Origin: Anagrus nilaparvatae
Taxonomy: Eukaryota; Arthropoda; Insecta; Hymenoptera; Mymaridae
NCBI GenBank assembly: GCA_022575985.1
Contig: JAKSXM010000154.1
Location: 24,619 to 88,618 of the forward strand
Length of the DNA stretch: 64,000 nucleotides
Direction of reading: 5' to 3'
Shown here: positions 34,621 to 44,998 of the stretch, piece by piece
Layout of the letters: the number at the start of each line of letters is the position of its first letter
Numbering within the stretch: position 1 is the first letter of the stretch
Translations under genes and position numbers: made by a program
Notes under the pieces: model-generated
Told to the model about the DNA's origin: nothing
Databases searched by the model: none
What the model saw: only the letters and a program-made list of their open reading frames with translations

Positions 34621-35718
34621 CCAGCAGAAGCCTAAAAAATGATTTCTTTATACATCAGGCAAATTCACTCATTGAGAAATAAAAATTGCAATTTATCCAT
34701 GGGAGTAAAAAAGAATGCCCCAAATCGCAGTTTAACATTATTAACGTGCGATCTGAAATATTTTTTTTTTGCTCTCTTGTTCAGAAATGTACCATTACTT
34801 TGTCAGTGGGGTGAGTTTTATTCGATCGCACTTGAGATTTAAGACTTAAGAGCTATGTGATAATGGGTTGAACATAAGCCTTGAAAATTATTTTTTAAAA
34901 GATTGGACAGATTTGCCATATGGGCCAATTTCTGACCGTAGGGGTGCCCTTAACCTTCCTGAACCCATTATCATTTACAATCCTCAAAAATAATTTTTTT
35001 TTTAATTAGGCCGATTTGAACACTGAGAAAGAAAAACTGCATTTTATGCATGCGAGCAAAAAAGAATTCCCAAAATCGCAGTTTATCATAATTAACATGC
35101 AATCTGGTCCATTCTTCTTTTTTTTTTTTTGCTTCCTTGGTTAAAAATGTACAATATCTTTGTCAACGGGGAGAAAATACGTTTTTTTTATCGCGCTTCG
35201 GTATAATAAATGCTTTTTCGACCCGCTATTGGAAGAAAATGATTTATTATCCACTTTTTTATCTTCTTTTTATTATCCGGATATAAAAAAAGGAATCCCC
35301 AGATAATAGTTAATGTGGAGCCTGGGAAATTTTTTATTTTTACGCCCACGGTTAAAAATGTAGTGTTGGACTGAATTTTTCGTATATTCGTATTTTTTTG
35401 ATGATAGTTCCATAACATTTTTTTTTTAGTATTTGCGTTTTTAGGACGGCATAATACGAGTATGAAATCCTTTTTTAACTAAAACGGTCTCGTTTCCCGC
35501 AATAGGAATTTTGAGAAAATTCTTTGCGAGTGTTTAAAATTTTTTCTGTTACGTTCTTTATGTATTTTGAATCTCTGAACTTGAATTAATGTCTGCGGTT
35601 TAATTTTAACTGAAAGCGAGAAAATAATCAAATTAATGATTTTTAATCTATAATGTTGATCAAATACAAAAATAAAGCTAATTAAATAAAAAAAAACAAT
35701 TTTTTAAAAAATTTAAAA

Positions 35719-35850
35719 AGTCGTCTTTTTTCACATCTTAAATCACGTCTTTTTTCACGTCCGAAATTCTCATAATCGGACGTGTTTTAGGATGTGAAAA
35801 AGGACGTCTTTTGGGATGTGAAAAAAGACGTGAATTAAGATGTGAAAAAC
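35719..35850. repeat. ACGTCTTTTTTCACAT inverted cluster
   Basis: GTCGTCTTTTTTCACAT, CACGTCTTTTTTCACGT and their reverse complements (ATGTGAAAAAAGACGTG) alternate over about 130 bp, able to form a long cruciform. A single partner, AACGTCTTTTTTCACATCC, lies in the left arm near 32868. Confidence 0.7.
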
Positions 35851-37411
35851 TAGAAGTTCAATCAAATTTTTTTTATCGGGAACTCGATCGACATAAATTT
35901 TTATCGGGTTTTTGGATTGAATGTTAAAAGGAATCCCGATCAACTTTTTCGATACGAGGGAACATGCATTAATTTATATTTTGCACCTGGAAGTCTTTAT
36001 AATTTTAAGTCATGAAGCCAAAAAAAAATAATTTTACGCTCCTAAATTCCTTATTAATTTGTACTCATTTACCGAAATTATTGTTATAAGTCCCTATAAC
36101 GGAATCTAAGACCATTTGACTCCCCCTCCCCCAGTAAAGCACATCTAAAAAACCCCTCCCAATATGGTGTATTTAACCCCAACCCAAAAAATGACATGCT
36201 TAAAATACCCCCGCTCTCTTGTCTATAAACTTGTTTCATGATAAAAAAAATCTTGCAACTGTAGGTTTGTGTGTTAAGACACTAAAAGAGCATGGAGCAT
36301 GTTAACTTATAATAGTTTTAACATATTCTTTCTAATTACTATAAGTACTTTAACCATCATTATAATAAGCCCCTAAAGTGAAATGAAGTCCATAAGCCTA
36401 AAGTATTTTAAGTCGTGAATTCAAAATTATTTTCAGTTCCTGCATAAAAATATTGTATGTTCAAATTAAAAAAGATTACTAACAATGCATTAATTTTACA
36501 TTACTTATCATATAAGTAAAAAATTTCTTTGCTATATTGCAGAAAAGCTGTCTCTAAACGCGCTCAACCTTGGCTTAAGCCAGCATGTCTTCAAGTCTTG
36601 TGTGGTTCTCTTGAGAAAATTGGAAATGACCACAAGAAAAATCTGTATTTTAATGTTATTTTATTTGAATAATAATATGATTTATTTTTCAAAATGTTGG
36701 TTTTATGCAATTTATTTTACCTAATTCCTAGTTTTTATACTAATATTTATTCTTCAAAAATAATTATTTGTTATAATATATATTAAAAATTAGTGTTTCA
36801 AAATAAATATAAAAATAAATATAAAAAAATTTGCCTAAAGCCCTAAAAAATTTAAAGTCTTCTCTGAAAAAGGTAATTTTATATTTATAGCAAAGTTTAT
36901 GCGATAATTACTCAATTTCATGCTGAATTATATTTTTTATGAACAGTAATTTGACTTATTTTAAAAAATAACCCTAAAACCAATTACAAGTAATATAAAT
37001 GCTATTCAGCTTAAGGAAACCTATATTTACCAAATTTTTTATTTATTTTTTTAAACGAATTCGAGACGAATAACGAACGAATTCGATTTTACTCCGATTT
37101 TTAATTCGTGCCGAATTCGTTCCGAATTCGTTTCGAATTCGTGACGAATTGTTTGTGCCAACTGGGAGAAAAATTGCAAAAATACTCTAAATTTGAGTAG
37201 GGGTTGAAACTCCCAAAATATACCCCAATATTTAAAATATTTTTAAATATCCTGAAACACCCCAACTAAATTCCATAATTCTCTAATGAATTCGACCGGT
37301 TTGGTAATTCTACTGTTAATATGGAATTCTTGGCAATAAAAATAATCCCAAAAATTTGCATATCGCCAAAAAAATAGTTAGGGGTTGCAACCCTTGGGGA
37401 CCAAAATATTC

Positions 37412-37869
37412 GTGCATTAGTTTTTTTGGATAATTACGAAAAATACTATAGCATTGTAAAAAAATCTCAAAACGAACGCAATGCAAAAGAAGGCGAAACA
37501 GCTTTAGTTATAAATACAAAGACGGAGAAGAATATTATGCAAAAATTTTAAGAAAACGTATCAATTTCAAAATGCATCTTTTTAATATTTTTTTTAATTT
37601 TGTCAGTAAAATAAATTTAAAAATATTTTTAACCTAAAAATTATCTTACAGATGACTTAGGAATTAGGATACCTTAATCATTTGGCAAATTACGTTTTTG
37701 AGGATGGAGAAATAATTACTTGTAGTAAAGAAAATCAAAATTTAGTTCGAAACTCGGTAGTATTGGGTGTAGAAAATATCTGTAAAAAAAGCAAAGATTT
37801 AATCAATCAAGGAAATAATGATTCAAAGTATTTTTTAAACTATATAATTTAAGTAAACTTTTTAATGAT
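37412..37869. other. Non-coding, no gene seen
   Basis: AT-rich sequence between the outer inverted-repeat element and a satellite array. No frame or repeat was recognised. Confidence 0.45.
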
Positions 37870-38520
37870 ACTATGAGGTTATAGGCCACTAAGTTAGAAT
37901 TTGGGGTCAAAAATTACATTTAACAGGTTCCAAGGGGTAAATTTGGCCTTTTTTCATCCCAGATACCCCCAAAATTTACGTAAACCTATAAGATACTTTT
38001 TTTTCGATTAAATAAACTAATAAGGTTTTTTAATAGGTTCTAAGGGGTAAATTAGCCCTTATTCCGACCCTTTTCACCCCTCAAAAACTCATTTTCCCAA
38101 AAGAACTTTTTTTTTTAATTTCAAAGGGTCCAGTAGGTTTTGTTGGACGCTGATCTCAAAAATTATATCAAAAATTACATTTAACAGGTTTCAAGGGGTG
38201 AATTTGGCCTGTTTTCATCCCAGATACCCCCAAAATTTACTTCAACCTATAAGATACTTTTTTTTAAAATTAAATAAACTAATAAGTAGGTTTTTTAGAT
38301 CGTTGATCACAAAACTGATGTCAAGAATTACTTTTAATAGGTTCTAAGGGGTAAATTTCCCTTATTTTCACCCTTTTCAGCCCTGGAATGCTCATTTTGC
38401 CAAAGGAACATATTTTTTTAAAGGGTCTAAAAGGTTTTTTGGGACCGTAATCTAAAAAATTATGTCAGAAATTAAATTCAACATGTTCTAAAGAGTGCAT
38501 TTGGCTCAACTTTATCATTC
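37870..38520. repeat. Tandem satellite monomers, ~150 bp period
   Basis: Repeats of CAGGTTCCAAGGGGTAAATT-type sequence lie near 37921, 38030, 38181, 38335 and 38478. GACGCTGATCTCAAAAATTA-type sequence lies near 38143, 38297 and 38446, with 149-154 bp spacing. They share the GCTGATC core with the array at 30016. Confidence 0.7.
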
Positions 38521-39263
38521 ATTATTTCATGTTTTACATTCATCCAGAATCTTTGGAACTATCCGGATTAGAAGGTCTTTGAATAGTAAAAATACGTAAT
38601 GGTAAAAATTTTAATATTAATAGATTGATAAATCAATCATGATTCCTACTATTATAGAATTTATTTTGCCTCAGCAAAAATATGCAATCCATGAATGCAA
38701 GGTTACCCTAAAAAAACAAGGATGCCAATATCGTAGAGATGCTTCAAGGATCAAGATAACTTTGAATTCACAGCAATTCAATTATTATAAAAAGTTGTAA
38801 TTAGTTAATAATATTTTTAAATAAACATATTTATTTCCTACTTAATTAAAATAAGTTAAGTACCATGATAATCGTAAAAAAATTGTTATTTTTTTATTAT
38901 TGTTTAGATGAAAAGGTAAATGAAAACTTGCAATAATAAATTATGCAAACTGCAATAATTGTTATATTTTTATAGTGTTATAAGTTTCAATAAATAAATA
39001 TAATAATCAAATAAAATTGATGTTTTAATTTTATTAATTTAATGCTTAAGTAATAGTAAAAAGAAATTTTAATTTTTTCATAAAAATGAATTAAAAAAAT
39101 TTTTACGGGAGTGGACAAACATTTGGCCGCGTAAGTTGTATCCAAACGATATCCAAATGTTTGCCAACTTTGGCCCAATTTTTGCCAGCGTTTAGCCAAT
39201 TTTATTCCAACTGTGTGCCAATTGTCGACCCACCTAATCATTTTTACGCGGGGCATCATGATA

Positions 39264-39470
39264 CTAATGATCAAAATAATGCATCGGTACTTTAGATTTT
39301 TTGCATAGATATCTTAAGAATATATGTTGTACTTGTTCTAATTTTTCAATTGATTTGGGCAAATACGGAGACCAAATTCCAGAAGCATACGAGAGATATG
39401 GAAAAACATAAGAATTGAAAATAATGAAAATAATTGTTTTTAAAAATATTAACCTCAAAATAATTCCGCT
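39264..39470 (-). pseudogene. Non-LTR retrotransposon C-terminal fragment
   Basis: The minus strand encodes FPYLSYASGIWSPYLPKSIE then KLEQVQHIFLRYLCKKS, the region after the RT thumb in many insect LINEs. It is closely similar to the larger fragment at 39897-40640 and is cut at both ends. Confidence 0.7.
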
Positions 39471-39679
39471 CTAAAGAATTAAATAAACATTCATTCTTCT
39501 CTGGGTAACAAAAAATTCTTTTAGGTTTGGTGGGTACGCATGCAAAAAAATACGGATTGCAACTTTAAATAAATAAAAAAGTTTTTTCAATAATACTTAA
39601 TTATTACTATTCAAAGCTTAAAAATAAATTTTATTAAGTTAATTTTGGCATTAAATAAATTATTTATTTTTATTTTATT

Positions 39680-39780
39680 TTATTTTATTTTTGATACATT
39701 AACAGCCTCTATAGGCCAATATATAAATAACAAAATATAAAATATAAAATATAAAATATAAAGATCAGTTTTTTTATAAA
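39680..39780. repeat. Simple repeats (TTTTA)n and (AAAATAT)n
   Basis: TTTTATTTTATTTTATTTT is followed within 60 bp by AAAATATAAAATATAAAATA. These are simple-sequence runs at the junction between the two LINE fragments and may be remnants of a LINE 3' tail on the minus strand. Confidence 0.6.
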
Positions 39781-39896
39781 ATTAAAAATACAAGATTTAA
39801 AGATTTAATTAAATTATTTTGGCTAGAAAAAAATTAACAAAATTTCCAATTACAATAAATAGAGATAAATTTACAATTTAAAAATAATAAAGTTAG

Positions 39897-40640
39897 CTAA
39901 CCATAATATTTCAGAAATAGTGATTTGATTTTTAGTTTGAAGGTAAAAGGATTTTTGATAGATTGGATATTTAAGGGAATAGTATTCCAAATTCTTTTAC
40001 AACGATTTATAAAAGAGTAATAAATATAGTCATAGCGAGAAAGGTGTTCAACCAAACGCCTAGATTCGCGAAATGAGTAGGAAATATTTCGAAAACTGAA
40101 TTTTTCTCTAAGTAGTGGACATTTAATTAAACCATGCAATATATTATTATGAGTAAATACCATATCCTGAACCCTATGGTGTGATTCAATAGTATGAATA
40201 TTAAAACGCACCGATGGTCCGTGATAGTCATGATCAAAATAATTCATAGGCATTTTAGATTTTTTGCATAAGTATTTGATAAATAAATGCTGTACTTATT
40301 CTATTTTATACGAAGACTTGGATGTGTAAGGAGACCAGATTCCAGAAGCATACGATAGATGTGGAAAAACATAAGAATTATAAAGAATAGTTAAAGTACG
40401 TATGTTTCTGATTTTACTAGTTCTCCTTTTCAGCCAGCCTAAGGATTTTTTAGCTTTAGATATCGCATAGTTAATATGCTCATCAAAATTAAATGTATCA
40501 TTAAAGATAACTCCCAAATCTTTAAATGAATTAACACCTTCAATATCAGTGTTGTGGAGACAGTAATTGAAAATAACAGGATTTCTGGATCTAGAAATTC
40601 GAAGCACTTTACATGAATGCAATTATTAACACTCCATTTT
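39897..40640 (-). pseudogene. Non-LTR retrotransposon RT C-terminal fragment
   Basis: Two frames on the minus strand, 40296-40622 and 39897-40253, join by a frameshift. They encode GVNSFKDLGVIFNDTFNFDE, then RRTSKIRNIRTLTILYNSYV, then PHLSYASGIWSPY, then HRVQDMVFTHNNILHGLIKC and a C-terminus RCKRIWNTIPLNIQSIKN. These are typical LINE ORF2 thumb and C-terminal sequences. The RT palm with its catalytic Asp pair is missing, so it is a dead, 5'-truncated copy. Confidence 0.8.
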
Positions 40641-41433
40641 TCAAGGTTAAGGAGATCAGTTTGAAGTTTTTTTTTTTAATTTAGAAGTTAAATTTATTAT
40701 TTAAATAATATTATTTAATTATTTATAAAGAAAATAAATAAATAAAAAAATAAAATAAATGACTCTACATCAATAGCAGAATAAACGTTAATTTTGTATA
40801 CATTTTTTTAAGTAAAGCCATAAAAAATGACGGTCGATTGTAAATTTTAAGGTCTCTTTTTATTTATTAGGATTTTATTTATCAACTCATAAAAAAAAAT
40901 ATCTAACTTTTGTATTTTAAATGCTTTTTTTTTCATTTTTTTAAATTCCCCATAAGAGCCTGTGTTAATTTATTTTTTATTTATTTATTTTCTCAAAAAC
41001 TGTTCGGTCAATTATAAAAAAAAAAAAATACGTGTAAAATTAAATTATATTTACTTTACTTTCTTCAAGTTTTAGCTTTTATTTTGCATTTTACCTCTGC
41101 CGTTCGTAAGACCTTAACTCTTATTTTTACTGTATAAGAACAACACTGAATTACTTAAAATTTTTCATTGATTTTGACGATTTTTTGTATCTATCAATTC
41201 AAAACGCAGTTTTTTACATTTTTTTTATCCAATATTTTTTAAGCATCAAAATTAATCTTTCTTTTTATTCAAAATTAAAAAATTATACAAAAATAATCAA
41301 AGGTACAGCCATCTTTCATTTTTTGACTCAAATATTTCATAAACAGGTAAGACATTTATAATATTTATACTAATTTTAAAGCCTATTAGTAACTAAAGAG
41401 TGTGTTACATTTGAAACGATTGAATAGTTATAA
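40641..41433. other. Non-coding; later part paralogous to 8110-8600
   Basis: 40641-41100 is AT-rich with no gene. From about 41110 (ACTGTATAAGAA, then GATTTTGACG) it aligns with the A-block flank near 8230-8600. Confidence 0.5.
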
Positions 41434-41446
41434 AATATTACAGCAA

Positions 41447-42259
41447 TAGTTGAATAAATGAGAAATCGACTTTTCCAGAGCAAAGATGTTTATTATAAAT
41501 ATTTTTTCCAACGTTTCAAGTCTTTATAAGACTCCTTTTCAAGGGATTCTATTAAGTAATTTTTGAAAATTACTGTGTTATATTTGGTGACTGTTTAAAA
41601 AAAAAAAATTTTTTGCTAACAGTATAAATTTTGATGTTCTACTTCAAACACGCATGAATACAACTGAAATTATTTTGACATTTGGTATATTACTAACGAA
41701 ATTTAAGTCTATAAAAAGTCTATATTTATAAAAATATAAGATTTAAAAAAAAAAAAAAACTGATCCATGGTTATATATGCTTCATATTACAAGTTGACTG
41801 CTAAGAATTTGTATAATATAAACAAAATAGAATTTTTTCCGTTACAGTAGTACTAGGTTTAATTTTTATATTAGTTTTTATTTTATTTATTTATTACACT
41901 TTTGGTATTACTCATATTAATTTATTTTTTTAATATGTGTATTAAAAGAAAGAGATGAAATTTTTGAAAAAGTGTATAACTTTGTGCATTACAACACAAG
42001 GAAAATTAATTTTAAATCCCAGTAAAAACACATGTTAAAATTTATTGACTAAATTGATTTAAAAATCACGTTGTAACCTTTAGGTAGCTTATTACAGTCG
42101 CTATTGCTATTTATAGCATTAGGACCCTGTTTTCTAATATATACTCTTTCAGCAAAGGCTCGCTTGTAAAAGATATTTATAATAAACATCTTTGCTCCGG
42201 AAAAGTCGATTTCTCATTTATTCAACTATTAAAACCATACCAGACGTAAAAGAATCAAC
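41447..42259. mobile_element. Insertion with 13-bp target duplication, Penelope-like terminus
   Basis: AATATTACAGCAA flanks both sides exactly (41434-41446 and 42260-42272). Inside, TAGTTGAATAAATGAGAAAT at the left is mirrored by a right copy ending near 42227, with about 50 bp of inverted repeat. Next to it at 41508-41544 is CCAACGTTTCAAGTC, a loop, then GACTCCTTTTCAAGG, the style of sequence found at the ends of Penelope-like elements. A target duplication of about 13 bp suits a retroelement better than a cut-and-paste transposon. No RT is encoded in these 813 bp. Confidence 0.6.
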
Positions 42260-42299
42260 AATATTACAGCAAGTTATTTTTTTTGTTTTTTTGCTAATA

Positions 42300-43047
42300 C
42301 CGACGAATTTTCGGTATATCTCTTTAAATCTACGAAGATCACTTTTGATTAAAATAGATCTAAAGAAATCTTCAGAGATATGTGGAATGAAAAAAAAAAA
42401 TTATAAAAATTTTAAAATAAATTATAAAAATTTTAAAATATCATTTAAAATCATTAAATGAAGGTAAGAAAGGATAATTTGATTTTTTAATGTGTTTTAA
42501 ATAACTTCAAGGACATAGGACATGGTTAATAAACTTGTTTTACTTTTAAATTCCAACTCTTTTTTTACATTAATAAATAATAATTGTATATCATTTTTAT
42601 AACATTTTATTAAAATAAAATTATGAAGGAACGTGAACAAAACTTAATTATTATTGATAAGAGCCTCATGCGGCTATAACGTTATTATGTAATAAATAAA
42701 TTTCTGAATCTAATTTGCTATTCCTTAAAATTGACATGTCCTTGAAGTTATTTAAAACACATTAAAAAAATCAAATTATCCTTTAATACCTTAATTTAAT
42801 GATCTTAAATGATATTTTTAAGTTTTTATTATTTTCTTTTTATTCCACGGATCTCTGAAAATTTCTTTAGATCTATTTGAATCTCCAGTGGTCTTCGGAG
42901 ATCAAAAGTGATCTGCGGAGATCTAAAGATATCTCGCCAATTTTTCTATCTTTTTAGATCTTTTTAGATCTCTGGAGATCACTTTTGATCTCTAGGGGTC
43001 AAAAAAGATCTGCGGAGATTTAAAGAGATATAACGAAAATTCGTCGG
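42300..43047. mobile_element. Inverted-repeat element with long GATC-rich arms
   Basis: Left end CCGACGAATTTTCGGTATAT, right end AACGAAAATTCGTCGG. The arms extend about 220 bp (left) and 320 bp (right), sharing TCTTTAAATCT, ATCACTTTTGAT and AATTTGATTTTTTAATGTG. The right arm has repeated GGAGATC/AGATCT motifs. The paralogous A-block site near 8620 lacks the element. It is non-coding. Confidence 0.75.
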
Positions 43048-43179
43048 GATCGTAGTTAATTTACAATTTTAGCATCTTTACGACTTTAGCTCCCAACATA
43101 ATTAAACTAGCAAGTTTTGATATAATACTTTGAATTCCTACCAAACTTGGTTTCAATTAATTTATTTTTTATAAAGACT

Positions 43180-43879
43180 TGTGACAGGAAAGATTTCTGT
43201 CACATTAATTAAATTTAAAATAAAATTAATTTTTAAATTAAAAGATTTTAAGCGCTCTTTTGAGCCATTATTATGTCGGTTCCTTCGGAACGAATGCGAT
43301 TTTGGACTTCCGTAAGGGAGGAACCGAAATTGAACTAGATCAGTGCGTGCTCGTTTGCGAGCCGCAATACACGCTTTTTCGAGAGCTCTCTATTATTTTT
43401 ATGTTATTTTGTAAAAATATTTAATTAATTGGTCTGGATCATTTTTATCTATTGTGATTTTGTGATATAGATTTTCTTGTGTGATACGGTAATATAATAT
43501 AAATTAATTGTCGATATCAATATTTGTGAATCTTGGATAATCAAAATCCGAAGTATTAGCACGCAGTCGCTGACTTTGCCATTATGATTTTCATATATTT
43601 TTATACTGGAGATTCTACAAATTTATAGGGGAGTTTCCACTTATCTTTTCTTTGGATTAATCAGTTAACAATAATAGGTAGGTCCAATATAGATGTCGTT
43701 GCTCAGAAACGTATTTATAATGTTTAGTAATTCTCGATCTAAATATTTTAAATTAATTTATTGGTATCATATGACCCCGGTCGTAGACTACTCATTTACA
43801 ATATATATATTTTAAATATCAAATAAAATTCTTTTCCTCCGATTTTTCCTTTCATAATAAATAAAAATAATTGACACAA
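43180..43879. repeat. Possible solo LTR
   Basis: The segment begins TGTGACAGG and ends TTGACACA. It contains AATAAATAAAA near its right end and is absent from the matching part of the A block. It also has a more GC-rich stretch (CGGTTCCTTCGGAACG). No target duplication, primer site or second LTR was found, so this is a guess. Confidence 0.3.
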
Positions 43880-44137
43880 TCGCGAGGAATTTCTTAAGAA
43901 CGGAAAGATGCTTCTTAATAAATGTTTCTAAAAAGAAATTAATAGTTTTACTTACGCAAAAAAGGGACAAGAGAAAAAGGCCTATAGTAATTGAATCAGC
44001 GATCGTGCCTTTTATAATTCTTTGTGATTTTTAACTTTAGAATTTTGTCACTTTTACACAAATTTTTCAAAACCTGCCAAAAGTAACTTGGCAAGATATT
44101 AGAAATTAAGCTCGAGTCCAGAAGCCGTAAATATACT

Positions 44138-44350
44138 ATTTCTGGTCAGCGGCCCGAAAGCACGCATTTCCCGGCCGTTACGGCCAAGACGTGTCTTCTC
44201 GCCACTGACAAAGAAAAATTTGATACGTCCCCAGTCCATAAATAAAGACAAGGGCCGTAGAAAATTTTCCGTACGTCAGTATCGAGAAAACAAGTCTTTA
44301 ACTCGTAGTGGCCGGCAAATAAGTGCTTTCGGGCCACTGACTAGAAAATA
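44138..44350. mobile_element. GC-rich foldback MITE (~210 bp)
   Basis: Left TTTCTGGTCAGCGGCCCGAA followed by AGCACGCATTT is mirrored by AAATAAGTGCTTTCGGGCCA and CTGACTAGAAAA at the right. TCTCG...ACTGAC pairs lie inside. It is clearly richer in G+C than the neighbouring DNA. Minus-strand frames within it are by-products of the hairpin. Confidence 0.65.
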
Positions 44351-44998
44351 TCATTTTTGAGTTATCAGATTAGCGTATCCCAAAAAATTTTTTTAGAAGG
44401 ATGAAAATAGGTTAGAAAGCAAGAAATTTAAGCCTAAGTAGAAGAAAATTAAACCTAGATAATTTTTTTATTTAAGCTGAAAACGGTAGAGATAAAAAAC
44501 GTGATTTCTCGCGCATGCGCAGTCAAAATCAAAATTTGCACCTTGGAATTGAATGGAGTGGAAATTTCTTATACGCAGAAAAATAAAAGGTAAATTTTTC
44601 AGAATTTTGAAGCAATACATACGAATATTTGTAATCAATTTACCAAAGCAGGCCAAAAACACCAAAATTTGTTGCCAAATAGCAAGGAATCGACCTAGAA
44701 AGCTTTAATGACTGAACTTATAGTACTTATTTTTAGTTTTACTTTAGGGAAAAACTATTTTAGTATGATTTCCGTGACCCTTCAGTTCAACTTGGGCTCA
44801 GTTGGGGTGGAATCCCTCATTTAAGAAATCAAATAATAACAAATTTTTTAAAACTAAACCTTTTGTGGAAAAAAAATTAGTTATTACGTTAAAAAAAAAA
44901 AAGTAATGGTGGTTTTTTTATTTTTTGATGTAGGAAACCAAAAGCTGGACACAAATATTGTCATTAACGCTTCCGTGTAATTAAAGCGGTTTTAATTA

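Larger units (their letters stand above)
31366..37166. mobile_element. 5.8-kb foldback element, termini CCCAGTTGGCACA
   Basis: The left end CCCAGTTGGCACATAA is mirrored by TTGTGCCAACTGGG at the right. Subterminal GAATTCG-rich sequence occurs at both ends (31390-31480 and 37060-37150). The inverted pairing continues inward: 31680-31830 with about 36850-36970, 32047-32180 with 36480-36620, and 32995-33290 with 35100-35455. The arms are therefore about 1.9 kb, of uneven similarity. The centre holds tandem repeats. AGA flanks both ends, a possible 3-bp duplication. No transposase was recognised, and short frames in the arms mirror each other. Foldback families such as Galileo have this architecture, but no homology to them is claimed. 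Confidence 0.8.
29590..37411. mobile_element. Outer inverted-repeat element, right arm split by a second element
   Basis: The left arm at 29590-30022 (from GAATATTTTGGTCCCCAAGG) is the near-perfect reverse complement of a right arm in two pieces, about 31170-31365 and 37167-37411. Between the pieces lies the 5.8-kb foldback at 31366-37166. Without that insert the element would be about 2.0 kb with arms of about 430 bp. The loop carries the 150-bp satellite array. There is no coding capacity and no target duplication was identified. Confidence 0.82.

Noticed and set aside
29590..38520. CRISPR array or bacterial insertion
   Set aside because: Repeats are about 150 bp with no spacer pattern, and all context is eukaryotic.
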